64,000 bases of DNA, from positions 1-64,000 of the forward strand of contig NZ_JACHEN010000001.1 of assembly GCF_014205875.1 (NCBI RefSeq). Reading direction: 5' to 3'. The position numbers were made by a program, and so were the translations under genes. Positions within the stretch are counted from its first letter, which is position 1, and each line of letters starts with the position of its first letter. The notes below the pieces were generated by a model. The model was not told where the DNA came from. It worked only from the letters and a program-made list of their open reading frames with translations, and made no database searches. The DNA is from Anaerosolibacter carboniphilus. Lineage in GTDB: Bacteria; Bacillota; Clostridia; Peptostreptococcales; Thermotaleaceae. Below are positions 51,389-60,383 of this stretch, in pieces.

Positions 51389-52767
51389 GAAGTATAAAGA
51401 AGCGGTTAGCATTCGACTTTATGCTGGTTATACTGATTAGCGTCATCATATTAGAGCTAATATTGATTGGTTTTGTCAAGCATTACTACTATGCCAGCGT
51501 AGAAGATGTCCTCACCAATCAGATCATGATGTCCTCACAATTTTATTCCAGGTATTTTACAAATACCACGCTGGAGGATAATGTTTTAGACAATGTGGAT
51601 GTGTTTTGGAAGCAGACTTCCGCCCAGGTACAAATTATCAATCCCGATGGAAAGGTTTTAATGGATTCCATCGGTTTGTCTATAAAAAAACCTATAGATA
51701 GCAATGACTTCAAAAAGGCGATGGAGGGTGAAAAAGGAACTTGGGTTGGACCGGTGGATTATGATGATGCGTCGGTGATGATGGTATCCTATCCCTTAAA
51801 ATCTGAAGAGAAAATCATAGGGGTTATTCGCTTTATTACATCTTTAAGGGAGGCCGATGCCAGGATTCAAAGAATATCCGAAATTTTTATCGGTATTGGA
51901 TTGCTGGTTATCTTGATTTCAGGGGCTGTAAGTTTTGTGTTGGCAAATAGCATTATAGGGCCTATTCAAGAGGTAACCCAAGCGGCAGAAAAGATGGCGG
52001 GAGGGAACTTTCGGGTCAGGAGTCAAAAACAGTTTGACGACGAAATTGGAAAGCTTTCTGATACGTTGAATTATATGGCAGGAGAGATTATAAAGAAGGA
52101 TGAGCTGAAGAATGATTTTATCTCTTCTGTTTCCCATGAAATTCGAACACCCCTTACTGCTATCAAAGGATGGGCGATTGTTTTAAATAAGGGGGAGATC
52201 AGAGATCAGGAGACCATCCAAGAAGGATTAAGTATCATTGAGAAGGAAAGCGAGAGGCTCACCGCTATGGTGGAAGAGCTGCTGGACTTTTCAAAATTTG
52301 CTTCGGGAAAGATTACCTTGAACAAAGAAGAAACCCATATTGAAGAAGTGATACAATATATTGTTAATTATATGGCACCGCGGGCGGAGCGGGATGAGAT
52401 TGACTTTGTTGTGGAATGTGAAAAAATGCTGCCTGTCCTATGGTTGGATGAAAATAGAGCCAAACAGGTTTTGATCAATGTGCTGGATAATGCCTTTAAG
52501 TTTACAGATCCAGGAGGGAAAGTATACCTTTCTGTACGAGAAGAGAGTGGTTTTATGCTCATTACTGTAAAAGATTATGGCTGCGGTATCAGTGAGGAAG
52601 ATCTACCCAAGGTCAAAGAAAAATTCTATAAAGGAAAAAGCAGTAAATCTCAGAACGGGATTGGGCTATCTGTATGTGATGAGATCATGGCGCTGCACCA
52701 GGGTGATCTTGAGATTCTGAGCGAACTGGGTGCGGGAACGACAGTACGCATCCGTTTCCCTATATAA
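51385..52767 (+). CDS. sensor histidine kinase
   Basis: 460 aa, partner of the preceding regulator (ATGA overlap). A membrane helix at about 10-32, an extracytoplasmic sensor of ~130 residues, a second helix (about 168-190), HAMP, HisKA with His251 (SVSHEIRTPLTAIKGW) and a HATPase domain (DNAFKFTDPGG, GCGISEEDL, GIGLSVCDEIM). The signal is unknown. Confidence 0.94.
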   Translation: MRSIKKRLAFDFMLVILISVIILELILIGFVKHYYYASVEDVLTNQIMMSSQFYSRYFTNTTLEDNVLDNVDVFWKQTSAQVQIINPDGKVLMDSIGLSIKKPIDSNDFKKAMEGEKGTWVGPVDYDDASVMMVSYPLKSEEKIIGVIRFITSLREADARIQRISEIFIGIGLLVILISGAVSFVLANSIIGPIQEVTQAAEKMAGGNFRVRSQKQFDDEIGKLSDTLNYMAGEIIKKDELKNDFISSVSHEIRTPLTAIKGWAIVLNKGEIRDQETIQEGLSIIEKESERLTAMVEELLDFSKFASGKITLNKEETHIEEVIQYIVNYMAPRAERDEIDFVVECEKMLPVLWLDENRAKQVLINVLDNAFKFTDPGGKVYLSVREESGFMLITVKDYGCGISEEDLPKVKEKFYKGKSSKSQNGIGLSVCDEIMALHQGDLEILSELGAGTTVRIRFPI

Positions 52768-52795
52768 ATGGCTTTAAAGAGGTAGGAGAAAAAGC

Positions 52796-54376
52796 ATGAA
52801 AAAAATAATAATACTGTTGGCAATGTTATGGGCTAGTGTGGTGCTATTACAAGGGTGTACAGAGGTTAAGGTGGATACAGGAGAGGCCATCGGTTCGCCT
52901 CAAAATAAGTTAATTCCTATCAAAGGAACTTGGCTCATTGAGGGGATGAAGAAGATAAAAAACTCGGACGAAGGAGAATCTTCTCAAAATCCTTTGTTGG
53001 GGAAACAAGCAGCCTTTGACAAGAACATGGTACTACTCGGTAACGAAGTCTGTGAAAATCCAGAGTATAAAATCAGAAGTGTTCGAGCAAAAGACTACTT
53101 TTTATATACCTATCAGATTCCTTATAAGACCATTGGTTCCATGGATACTATGATAGAGATCATTTCTGTTACAGCCAATGGACAGCATTTTTATGATTTC
53201 ATTTTGATAAGTGATCAGCAATTGATTGTCCACAAGGAAGACGCTTTTTTTTATCTGAAGCACATAAGTGCAGACGTTGATCCAAGAATGATAGATAAGA
53301 TCGATGAAGAAAATGTACGCAATGATCCAGAGATTCCTGTGGTAGAGCCAAGCCTACTCCGATCAGGTGTATTGTTGGGATTAAGAGCTCCTGTTGCCAT
53401 GGATGGATCAGAAACCCCAGGAAAAGATTGGGGAGGGGAGGAAACGGCCTATCGGACCCTATGGATTGCCGCGAAAAATAGAAAGCTATATGACTCACAA
53501 GAGATAAAGAATCTACTCGTTCCAAGGAAAAACGGGTTTTGGATTGTTGCTATTGACCGCAAAAAAGAGGAAGACTATTTGGAAGATCATCTTACGGCCC
53601 ATTCTGTGGAAAGCAAGGTAGATAGATCTAAAAAGATAAAAGGAAGGGCTCCTCAGCAGTATGAAGACAGTTTTGGTGAAGAACCTGTGGAGAAGGAAGA
53701 AAGGGTACTTCATGGAAATCTGTTCAAGAGGATTCGCTTTATTGGTAATGATTATGCAGCCATAGAGTATCATCAATCATGGGAACAAAAAGCTGCTCAA
53801 AAAATTTATTTACAACTTATGCCGATTGACAATATCAATAATGGAGAAGGTATCTTTATTTCAGATGTTGCAGGAGAAGAAGGGAAAGGGATTCTTCTAA
53901 ATTCTGCCCAGGGTTATTTATCTAATCTACATGGAGATGAAATTAGCAAGCTAGAGGACAAAATTCGGGAGGATCATTTTACGTTGGATCGTAGAAATGG
54001 CCATTGGATGATGAAAGGAAGACTGTATTATTCAGATATTCAAGAAGAAACTCCTTACTTTGAATACAGCATCAATATGATTCCTCCATCAAAGATTGTA
54101 AATTATGATGAATTGTATGTGTCATGGAATAAAATTAAGGAGAAGGTGCCAGAAGCAATAGATGCCTTTGTTTCGCCTAATAAGGAAATGGCTGTCGTTA
54201 TTACAGAAAGCTTCATTTATGCTTATAGAATTATGAAAGGGGAACTAGTGGGAAAGCCTTTGGAAAAGATTGAACTTCTGAAGGGGGAAACTGTGGTAAT
54301 GGCGGAGTGGGCTACAGGAAACTATGTGGAGAAATGGAAAAAACTTATCCACGAAGTAATCCCTTCTAAGGAATAA
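52796..54376 (+). CDS. hypothetical lipoprotein, 526 aa
   Basis: The signal peptide ends in LLQGC, Cys21; the rest is a large secreted domain rich in Glu, Lys and Ile with no recognised family. The region after residue ~200 (YRTLWIAAKNRKLYD) could contain beta-propeller-like or domain repeats, but this is not clear. ATG after AGGTAGGAGAAAAAGC, 28 bases after the kinase gene, so it is probably in the same operon and may be a sensor accessory or a target. Confidence 0.75.
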   Translation: MKKIIILLAMLWASVVLLQGCTEVKVDTGEAIGSPQNKLIPIKGTWLIEGMKKIKNSDEGESSQNPLLGKQAAFDKNMVLLGNEVCENPEYKIRSVRAKDYFLYTYQIPYKTIGSMDTMIEIISVTANGQHFYDFILISDQQLIVHKEDAFFYLKHISADVDPRMIDKIDEENVRNDPEIPVVEPSLLRSGVLLGLRAPVAMDGSETPGKDWGGEETAYRTLWIAAKNRKLYDSQEIKNLLVPRKNGFWIVAIDRKKEEDYLEDHLTAHSVESKVDRSKKIKGRAPQQYEDSFGEEPVEKEERVLHGNLFKRIRFIGNDYAAIEYHQSWEQKAAQKIYLQLMPIDNINNGEGIFISDVAGEEGKGILLNSAQGYLSNLHGDEISKLEDKIREDHFTLDRRNGHWMMKGRLYYSDIQEETPYFEYSINMIPPSKIVNYDELYVSWNKIKEKVPEAIDAFVSPNKEMAVVITESFIYAYRIMKGELVGKPLEKIELLKGETVVMAEWATGNYVEKWKKLIHEVIPSKE

Positions 54377-54528
54377 AATAATCCTACTGTGGGACGAGCA
54401 GGTTAGTAGAATATGTGAATAGCAATGTCTTTTATGTAGTGTTTTATGTAATTAGCGGAAAATATGATCAAAATAGACCACCTCGTAATAGAATAAAACT
54501 AGAAGAGTTTTTATAAGGAGGTGGGATC

Positions 54529-54759
54529 ATGAACGATAAAAATCATTTCATGGACCGGGTATACAAGATTTTGATGAATTCCCCAGAACTCACAGATGCA
54601 GATCTAAAACATTTACCTGGGGATATAATCGGATTAAAGGTAGAAGATGGAGCGGAAGAATTACTTCATATTTATGAAAAGCTCGGAGAAGCACAGAAAA
54701 GAGATGTAATAAGCTTTGCCAAAAAGTGTTTGAAAGAAGAGCGTGGTAGTATGGCATAA
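54529..54759 (+). CDS. hypothetical protein, 76 aa
   Basis: Small acidic helical protein without Cys or membrane segment; ATG after AAGGAGGTGGGATC, a very strong binding site. The family is not recognised. It has its own terminator directly behind it. Confidence 0.7.
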   Translation: MNDKNHFMDRVYKILMNSPELTDADLKHLPGDIIGLKVEDGAEELLHIYEKLGEAQKRDVISFAKKCLKEERGSMA

Positions 54760-54793
54760 TAGCCAAGGAAGAGTTTCCTTCCTTGGCTATTAT
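54757..54793. terminator. bidirectional terminator
   Basis: AATAGCCAAGG / CCTTGGCTATT with an inner GAA/TTC pairing, between convergent genes at 54759 and 54790. Confidence 0.85.
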
Positions 54794-55116
54794 TTGTCTT
54801 TTAATTTGACGGCTGTGCCATAGACCATGATTTCTGCTGCACCCTGCATCACTGCTGTGGTAGAATATCGAATTGAGACAATAGCATCGGCATTTAAAGA
54901 CTCTGCTTCCTGTACCATCTTGCTCATGGCTATTTTTCTTGCTTCTTCAATCATTTCTGTATATTCCTTCAATTCTCCCCCCACAAGATGACGAAAGCCT
55001 GCAATGATATCTTTCCCAATGTGTTTCGCTCGAATCGTGCTCCCCTTTACCAAACCAAGGGTTTCTATGATTTCTTTTCCTACAATCTCGTTAGTATTTA
55101 CTAAGATCATTTTCAT
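54790..55116 (-). CDS. YbjQ/UPF0145 family protein
   Basis: 108 aa. Family pattern MILVNTNEIVGKEIIETLGLVKGS, GFRHLVGGELKEYTEMI, A(E)SLNADAIVSIRYSTT and EIMVYGTAVKL; typical YbjQ length. Members assemble into pentamers; the function is uncertain (once called heavy-metal binding). Start overlaps the end of the upstream membrane-protein gene by 26 bases. Confidence 0.92.
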   Translation of the reverse strand: MKMILVNTNEIVGKEIIETLGLVKGSTIRAKHIGKDIIAGFRHLVGGELKEYTEMIEEARKIAMSKMVQEAESLNADAIVSIRYSTTAVMQGAAEIMVYGTAVKLKDK

Positions 55117-55309
55117 CTTCCTCCTTCTGATCTTTTATTCTTTCCCGGATGACTGCAATCAAAAGACCCACAGCACCGATGATACCAAGTCCTATGGCTA
55201 TAGAAAAGAAGAAAGGAAAGAACGTAGTCGCTAGAAAGGGAAGAATAAAAATTCCCGCAAAATAGATGACGCCTGCAAATACGATCAACCAACTAAAAAA
55301 CTTTATCAT
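55091..55309 (-). CDS. small membrane protein, 72 aa
   Basis: Two membrane helices (about 3-30 and 33-55) and a charged C-terminal tail (RERIKDQKEEDEND). ATG preceded by AGGAAGGTGATGAAATC. Translationally overlaps the YbjQ-like gene, so the two are co-expressed and may work together. No family name is known to me. Confidence 0.75.
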   Translation of the reverse strand: MIKFFSWLIVFAGVIYFAGIFILPFLATTFFPFFFSIAIGLGIIGAVGLLIAVIRERIKDQKEEDENDLSKY

Positions 55310-55374
55310 GATTTCATCACCTTCCTTCTTTTATAATATTATTCTTACCTTTATAGAAATAGATGCAATCAAAA

Positions 55375-55424
55375 AATAATTTAAACGACTTGATGACTGA
55401 CTCCATCAAGTCGTTTAAATTATT
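55375..55424 (-). terminator. 21-bp perfect hairpin terminator
   Basis: 55375-55395 pairs perfectly with 55404-55424 around an 8-nt loop; on the minus strand it is followed by six T. It directly abuts the stop codon of the gene at 55425. Confidence 0.85.
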
Positions 55425-55829
55425 TTAGCTACAGTGAAGTTCGTATTGGATATAATCAGTTTCGATTTGAAGAAGTTTTATATGCTGCACTGAATAGAAG
55501 CGATCGCATAGGCCGAAATCATTGGGTGCATATTCCACTGTTTCTTTCCCCAGAATGCCCAGGTAACGATCAAATCTAATAATATCTCCAGGCTTAGCAA
55601 CTACATACATGTTGGCACTAGATGCCCCGTGACAATCGACGCTGGAACCTACATCCGAGGTGCATATGAAGCTGAAGATGAAATTGATCCTCCATGGATG
55701 ATCACATCCCGTTCCTTCGGCACCTGCAAAAATGATTCTATAATATCCCGTTTTGCACTTTGTATTGGAATGAAGAATTTCTGAACCTAAAAAGCCGTCC
55801 TTTAACCAGATGTGGCCATGATGCTTCAT
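55425..55829 (-). CDS. hypothetical protein, 134 aa
   Basis: Soluble protein with many His, Cys and aromatic residues (CKTGYYRIIFAGAEGTGCDHPW, FICTSDVGSSVDCHG). The beta-rich look and central Cys residues could mean a small beta-sandwich or spore/surface protein, but this is a guess. ATG at 55829 follows GGGGGCGGATAT; a longer GTG start at 55847 overlaps the site. Monocistronic. Confidence 0.65.
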   Translation of the reverse strand: MKHHGHIWLKDGFLGSEILHSNTKCKTGYYRIIFAGAEGTGCDHPWRINFIFSFICTSDVGSSVDCHGASSANMYVVAKPGDIIRFDRYLGILGKETVEYAPNDFGLCDRFYSVQHIKLLQIETDYIQYELHCS

Positions 55830-55894
55830 ATATCCGCCCCCTTCCACTACCAGTATATGATGGAATTTTAAAAAATGACTTTTGGAAGAAGATT

Positions 55895-57517
55895 CTATTT
55901 TTTATATACAATCTTTCCATCTAGAATGGTCATCAAAACTTCGGTATCTTTGATGAAATCGGGTTCGATGGTAAAGATATCCTGAGATAATACAACCATA
56001 TCGGCCAATTTCCCTGGGGTAATAGATCCTTTGATATTTTCAGAGAAGGAGGCATAGGCAGCACCCATAGTAAATCCATAGAGGGCCTGGGCTACAGAAA
56101 GTCTTTGCTCAGGAAGCCAACCTTGGGATGGGTATCCTTTTAGATCTTTTCTAGTGACAGCAGCATAGATACCAGGTAATACATCGAAGGGCTCTACGGG
56201 ACAATCGGAACCACAAGCCACGGCAATCCCTAATTCCATCATGGAACGCCAGTTATAGGAGGTCTTAGCCCTTGTTTTTCCGATGCGCTGCTCGACGATA
56301 TGAAGATCATAATCTAGAAAGATCGGTTGAATATGGGCGATCACATCTAATTCCACATATTTATTTAATAATGTAGAATCTGTGATCTGGCAGTGAATAA
56401 TGCCATGACGATGGTTATCATGGGGGTGGGCTTCCAATGCTTTTTTTATACTCTCAAAAACCATATACATGATACCGTCACCTATACAATGAATGGCAAG
56501 CTGCATACCACCTTGATGGGCGGTAAGAACTAAGTGGTCCAACTCATCTTGACTATAAACGGGGATGCCGCAAGTGCTAGGGTCGTCGCTATAGGGCTCT
56601 CTCAGGTAAGCCGTTCTCGCGCCTAGAGAACCATCACACAGCAGTTTGAGAGGTCCTAATTTAAAAAAATCATCTCCCTGCCCTGTACCATAGCCCAGGG
56701 ACATGAAATGTTGGAGCTTTTCAAGAGTAGGAAGCAAGCACTGTTCATAGACCCTTATGGGCAATGTATGATTATCTCGCAAGGATTCATAAGCTTGAAT
56801 AATCTTTATAAAATCCTTACCAGGCAAGGCTTCAAAATCATCGGATTGAACAGACGTGATCCCTTGTCGAAGGGCAAGGTGTCCACCTTGAAGGATCATG
56901 GATTTTATCTCTTCAAGATTTGGATCAGGAATATGCTTATAAATAAGATGGATTGCGTTCTCACGGAAAATACCTAAGGGTTCCCCATCTAGATCTACGT
57001 CAAAATGCCCTCCTTCCAATTGGGGAGTGACCTTGGTAACACCTGCCAAAGAAAGAGCTTTACTATTTACCACAACCACATGGCCACAGGCACGAGCAAA
57101 GACAATGGGATAATCCGCCGATATTTTGTCCAGGTCATGACGGGTAGGGAAGGTTTTTTTTGTAAAGTAATCTTGATTCCACCCTCTGCCTTGAAGCCAA
57201 AATCCATCTTTTTTTTCAATGGAAGATAAAAAATCTATTCCCTTCTGAATCAATGCTTCAATGGATGTGGTGCCTCGCAGGTCTACTTGATGCAGGCTAA
57301 GACAGTAATTTACTAGGTGCATGTGACTATCATGAAAGCCTGGCACGAGTAATTTGCTCTGAAGATCAATCATTTCGGTATGATTTTGTCTAAGCCTGAT
57401 AATTTCATCACTTCTACCTACTTGAATGATTTTATTGCCTCGAATGGCCACCGCTTCTGCTTCAGGAAATGCAACATCCATGGTAATAATCCTTCCATTA
57501 TGTAAAATCATATCCAT
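55895..57517 (-). CDS. YtcJ-like amidohydrolase
   Basis: Metal-dependent hydrolase of the amidohydrolase superfamily (amidohydrolase_3), 540 aa. GFHDSHMHL with metal ligands His65 and His67, a conserved LKLLCDGSLGARTA segment, AIHCIGD, and ACGSDCPVEPFD near the last metal Asp; the C-terminal beta-sandwich ends the protein. ATG at 57517 follows AAGGAGGAG. Cytoplasmic; the substrate is unknown (relatives act on amides or N-acyl compounds). Confidence 0.9.
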   Translation of the reverse strand: MDMILHNGRIITMDVAFPEAEAVAIRGNKIIQVGRSDEIIRLRQNHTEMIDLQSKLLVPGFHDSHMHLVNYCLSLHQVDLRGTTSIEALIQKGIDFLSSIEKKDGFWLQGRGWNQDYFTKKTFPTRHDLDKISADYPIVFARACGHVVVVNSKALSLAGVTKVTPQLEGGHFDVDLDGEPLGIFRENAIHLIYKHIPDPNLEEIKSMILQGGHLALRQGITSVQSDDFEALPGKDFIKIIQAYESLRDNHTLPIRVYEQCLLPTLEKLQHFMSLGYGTGQGDDFFKLGPLKLLCDGSLGARTAYLREPYSDDPSTCGIPVYSQDELDHLVLTAHQGGMQLAIHCIGDGIMYMVFESIKKALEAHPHDNHRHGIIHCQITDSTLLNKYVELDVIAHIQPIFLDYDLHIVEQRIGKTRAKTSYNWRSMMELGIAVACGSDCPVEPFDVLPGIYAAVTRKDLKGYPSQGWLPEQRLSVAQALYGFTMGAAYASFSENIKGSITPGKLADMVVLSQDIFTIEPDFIKDTEVLMTILDGKIVYKK

Positions 57518-57664
57518 TTTAGACTCCTCCTTCATTGGATTTTCATATATACATCATATACAGTAAAAATGGAAAAATCAAATAGAAGTATCAAAGGAAA
57601 CCAATGATAGGGAAAAATAGATAAAAAGAAAGAAAATGGAATATATAAAATATTCAGAAATATA

Positions 57665-57964
57665 TTGCATAAGCTTACAGTATAATGGTATAATAACTAT
57701 AAGAAGAAATTCTTCTAGCAGATTCTAATTCACAGTAGTGGAAGGTAAGGATCATTTGTTAGGTTTAGTTTTCTTCAAGTCATTTGGCAGTGCACATTGG
57801 TTTTTAGAAGTTGGTAGTTTAATAATTTAGCAAATCAAGAGTATTTGACTAGAAAGAAAGGAATGGATGGTAATCGACTTAAGTAATATGGGTGATTTAG
57901 AGTCTGCGGGATAGCTGGTTCTTCAGTGTAATGGAAACACAGGAAGAACCAGCTATCTTTTTTT
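57665..57964 (+). ncRNA. candidate small RNA with own promoter and terminator
   Basis: TTGCAT (57665), 18-bp spacer, TATAAT (57689) form a promoter. A 15-bp perfect hairpin GATAGCTGGTTCTTC / GAAGAACCAGCTATC (57910-57957) with T8 tail ends the unit. Between them there is no frame of more than a few codons with a binding site. No known RNA family (6S, SRP, tmRNA, RNase P, T-box) was recognised. Confidence 0.45.
57910..57964 (+). terminator. 15-bp perfect hairpin with T-run
   Basis: GATAGCTGGTTCTTC pairs with GAAGAACCAGCTATC around an 18-nt loop that can form a small inner stem, followed by eight T. It ends no coding gene. Confidence 0.85.
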
Positions 57965-57981
57965 GCTAGAGAAGATAGGTT

Positions 57982-58066
57982 GTAGGGGAGATTCACGAAT
58001 CGCCCTTGAACTATAGATACCAATCCACCTGTCATCCCTTGTAGGGAATGCCCCTGTGGCATTCCG
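57982..58066. repeat. two GTAGGG palindromes
   Basis: GTAGGGGAGATTCACGAATC-type palindrome (57982-58005), then GGAATGCC / GGCATTCC (58044-58066) followed by a T-run. Members of the dispersed family. Confidence 0.7.
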
Positions 58067-58180
58067 TTTTTTGATGGAGGCATTGTTTGGATTATAATAA
58101 TATGAGAAAAAGGAAAAAAGGTTACAAAAGCCTGGAAAATGAAAGCACTATGAATAAATAATAATATTTTGATTTAGTCG

Positions 58181-58377
58181 TTTACAAATTAAACTTTAGT
58201 GATATAATGGATATGGAAAAGACTTAGAATGAATAAAAGACCAATGGGAGAATCCATTGGTCTTTATGATGTTGTATACTTTTCCTAACGATAGGAAAAA
58301 ATTACTAGGGTAAGAGACCGAACATAAATGGAATATGCTGCAAAAAGTTAGTTTACATGGCATTTTTATGTTATAAT
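58181..58377 (+). promoter_or_regulatory. tandem promoter-like sequences and hairpin before tig
   Basis: P1: TTTACA (58181), 16-bp spacer, TATAAT (58203). About 30 bases later AAAGACCAATGG / CCATTGGTCTTT forms a 12-bp hairpin (58235-58266). P2: TTAGTT or TTTACA near 58348-58357 and TATAAT (58372). P1 transcripts would have to pass the hairpin, P2 transcripts would not. Confidence 0.55.
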
Positions 58378-58468
58378 AGTAAGGATTATACATACCTGTA
58401 TGAAAAAACTATTCTAATTCCCTTGTAAATTTTAAGCTCATTTTAAATATAGAGGAGGAACAAATTCA

Positions 58469-59755
58469 ATGAGTTCAACTGTAGTAAAAAAGGAAAATAA
58501 TGAAGTAACATTAAGAATTGAAGCAAGTGCTGGAGATTTCGAAAAAGCGGTTCAAAAAGCTTACACGAAAATGAAAGGAAGATTTAACATTCCTGGATTT
58601 AGAAAAGGTAAAGCTCCTAGAAAGCTAATCGAGCTTCAGTATGGTGAAGGCGTATTCTATGAGGAAGCCATTAATGAGATCTTCCCTGAAGTATATGACG
58701 AGGCCGTTAAAGAGCATAATTTAGAGCCCGTAGACAGACCATCCATTGACATTGAACAAGTAGGAAAGGGAGAAAACCTCGTAATTACTGCTGTCGTTAC
58801 AGTGGTTCCAGAAGTAACCCTTGGCGACTATAAAGGTATAGAAGTAGGTAAAAAAGAGTATAATGTAGAAGAAGCAGAGGTAGAAAAGGAAATTGAAAAG
58901 CTTCAAGAAAGAAATGCAAGATTGATTGCTGTAGAAAGACCTGTTCAAGACGGAGATACTTTAATTATTGATTATGCAGGTTTTGTGGGTGAGGAACAGT
59001 TTGAAGGTGGTACAGCCGAGAAACAGACATTGGTTATTGGTTCAGGCCAATTTATTCCTGGCTTTGAGGAGCAATTGGTTGGTAAAACAATTGGTCAGGA
59101 AGCAGATGTAAATGTGACATTCCCTACAGAATATCATGCACCAGATTTAGCTGGCAAAGAGGCCATTTTTAAGGTAACAATTCATGAGATTAAGGAAAAG
59201 GAATTACCTGTATTAGATGATGAATTTGCAAAGGATGTTAGTGAACATGACACGTTAGATGAATTAAAAGCAGATCTACGAAAGAAGCTAGAAGAAACTG
59301 CAAAAAGTGGAGCTGAAAGAGAAACAAGGGATGAAGTGGTAAAAAAAGTGACAGATAACGTGCAAGTAGATATTCCAGAAATCATGGTAGAGCATCAATT
59401 AGATGATATGCTGAATGAATTAGATTATCAGCTGAGATTCCAAGGATTGAATTTGGAAACTTATCTTCAATATATGAATCAGAAACCAGAAGATATTAGA
59501 AACCAAATGAGAGAAGATGCATACAATAGAGTAAAAACTCAGTTAACCCTTGAAACAATTGGTAATATTGAAAACATTGAAGTTACTCCAGAAGAGGTTG
59601 ATACAGAAATCGAAAAGTATGCAAAGCAGTATAATACAGAAATGGAGAAGTTTAAATCTTCTCTAAGAGATTCCGATTATAAGAATATCAAAGAGGGTAT
59701 AAAGGTAAGAAAGACGATTGATTTTCTTGTGGGAAGTGCAACAATCGTAGAATAA
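58469..59755 (+). CDS. tig: trigger factor
   Basis: Ribosome-associated chaperone and prolyl isomerase, 428 aa. N-terminal ribosome-binding domain with [17 protein letters not shown] (signature GFRxGK near residue 46), central FKBP-type PPIase domain (about 150-245: [23 protein letters not shown]), and C-terminal arms. ATG after GAGGAGGAACAAATTCA. First gene of the tig-clpP-clpX-lonB-lonA set. Confidence 0.97.
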   Translation: MSSTVVKKENNEVTLRIEASAGDFEKAVQKAYTKMKGRFNIPGFRKGKAPRKLIELQYGEGVFYEEAINEIFPEVYDEAVKEHNLEPVDRPSIDIEQVGKGENLVITAVVTVVPEVTLGDYKGIEVGKKEYNVEEAEVEKEIEKLQERNARLIAVERPVQDGDTLIIDYAGFVGEEQFEGGTAEKQTLVIGSGQFIPGFEEQLVGKTIGQEADVNVTFPTEYHAPDLAGKEAIFKVTIHEIKEKELPVLDDEFAKDVSEHDTLDELKADLRKKLEETAKSGAERETRDEVVKKVTDNVQVDIPEIMVEHQLDDMLNELDYQLRFQGLNLETYLQYMNQKPEDIRNQMREDAYNRVKTQLTLETIGNIENIEVTPEEVDTEIEKYAKQYNTEMEKFKSSLRDSDYKNIKEGIKVRKTIDFLVGSATIVE

Positions 59756-59780
59756 TGATAATGAATGGAGGTCAGAACCT

Positions 59781-60365
59781 ATGCCTTTAGTTCCAATGGT
59801 AGTAGAGCAAACAAATCGAGGAGAAAGATCCTATGATATCTATTCACGATTATTAAAAGAGAGAATTATCTTCATAGGGGATGAGATCAATGACCATACT
59901 GCAAGCTTAGTGGTAGCCCAGTTACTGTTTTTAGAATCTGAAGATCCTGATAAGGACATTCATATATACATAAACAGTCCTGGAGGATCTATCACTGCTG
60001 GAATGGCGATATTTGATACAATGCAGTATATTAAACCAGATGTATCCACAATCTGTATAGGAATGGCTGCAAGCATGGGTGCATTCTTATTGGCGGCTGG
60101 CGCAAAGGGTAAGAGACTTGCTCTTCCAAATGCGGAAATCATGATCCATCAACCATTAGGGGGAACACGTGGGCAAGCAGAAGATATCCGCATTCATGCA
60201 GAAAGAATCTTGAAAATGAGAGATACGATTAATCGTATCTTAAGTGAGAGAACAGGGCAGCCGTTAGAAAAGATTGCGAGAGATACAGATAGAGATTTCT
60301 TTATGGAAGCTGCTGATGCTGTAGAATATGGCTTGATTGATAAGGTGGTCACTTCTAGGAAATAA
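59781..60365 (+). CDS. clpP: ATP-dependent Clp protease proteolytic subunit
   Basis: Serine protease forming the 14-mer chamber. 194 aa; catalytic triad Ser98 (GMAASMGA), His123 (MIHQP) and Asp172. ATG after GGAGGTCAGAACCT, 25 bases after tig. No CtsR or CIRCE site was found in front of it, which fits its position within the tig operon. Confidence 0.97.
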   Translation: MPLVPMVVEQTNRGERSYDIYSRLLKERIIFIGDEINDHTASLVVAQLLFLESEDPDKDIHIYINSPGGSITAGMAIFDTMQYIKPDVSTICIGMAASMGAFLLAAGAKGKRLALPNAEIMIHQPLGGTRGQAEDIRIHAERILKMRDTINRILSERTGQPLEKIARDTDRDFFMEAADAVEYGLIDKVVTSRK

Positions 60366-60383
60366 GACAGGAGAGGTGGAAAA

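Larger units (their letters stand above)
57518..58468. other. 951-bp gene-free region before tig
   Basis: No credible reading frame. It contains a promoter-terminator pair that could make a ~265-nt RNA (57665-57964), three short GTAGGG palindromes (57982-58005, 58041-58066), and two promoter-like sequences with a hairpin before tig. Confidence 0.6.

Noticed and set aside
57700..57964. T-box, 6S RNA or SRP RNA in the region before tig
   Set aside because: No T-box AGGGTGGNACCGCG motif, no SRP tetraloop motif and no long bulged-duplex 6S pattern were seen; kept only as an unassigned candidate RNA.
57835..58083. 82-residue minus-strand frame upstream of tig
   Set aside because: It runs through the hairpin terminator and two GTAGGG palindromes; no start signal.
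58378..59780. CtsR or CIRCE heat-shock operator near tig/clpP
   Set aside because: No GGTCAAA direct repeats and no TTAGCACTC inverted repeat were found.
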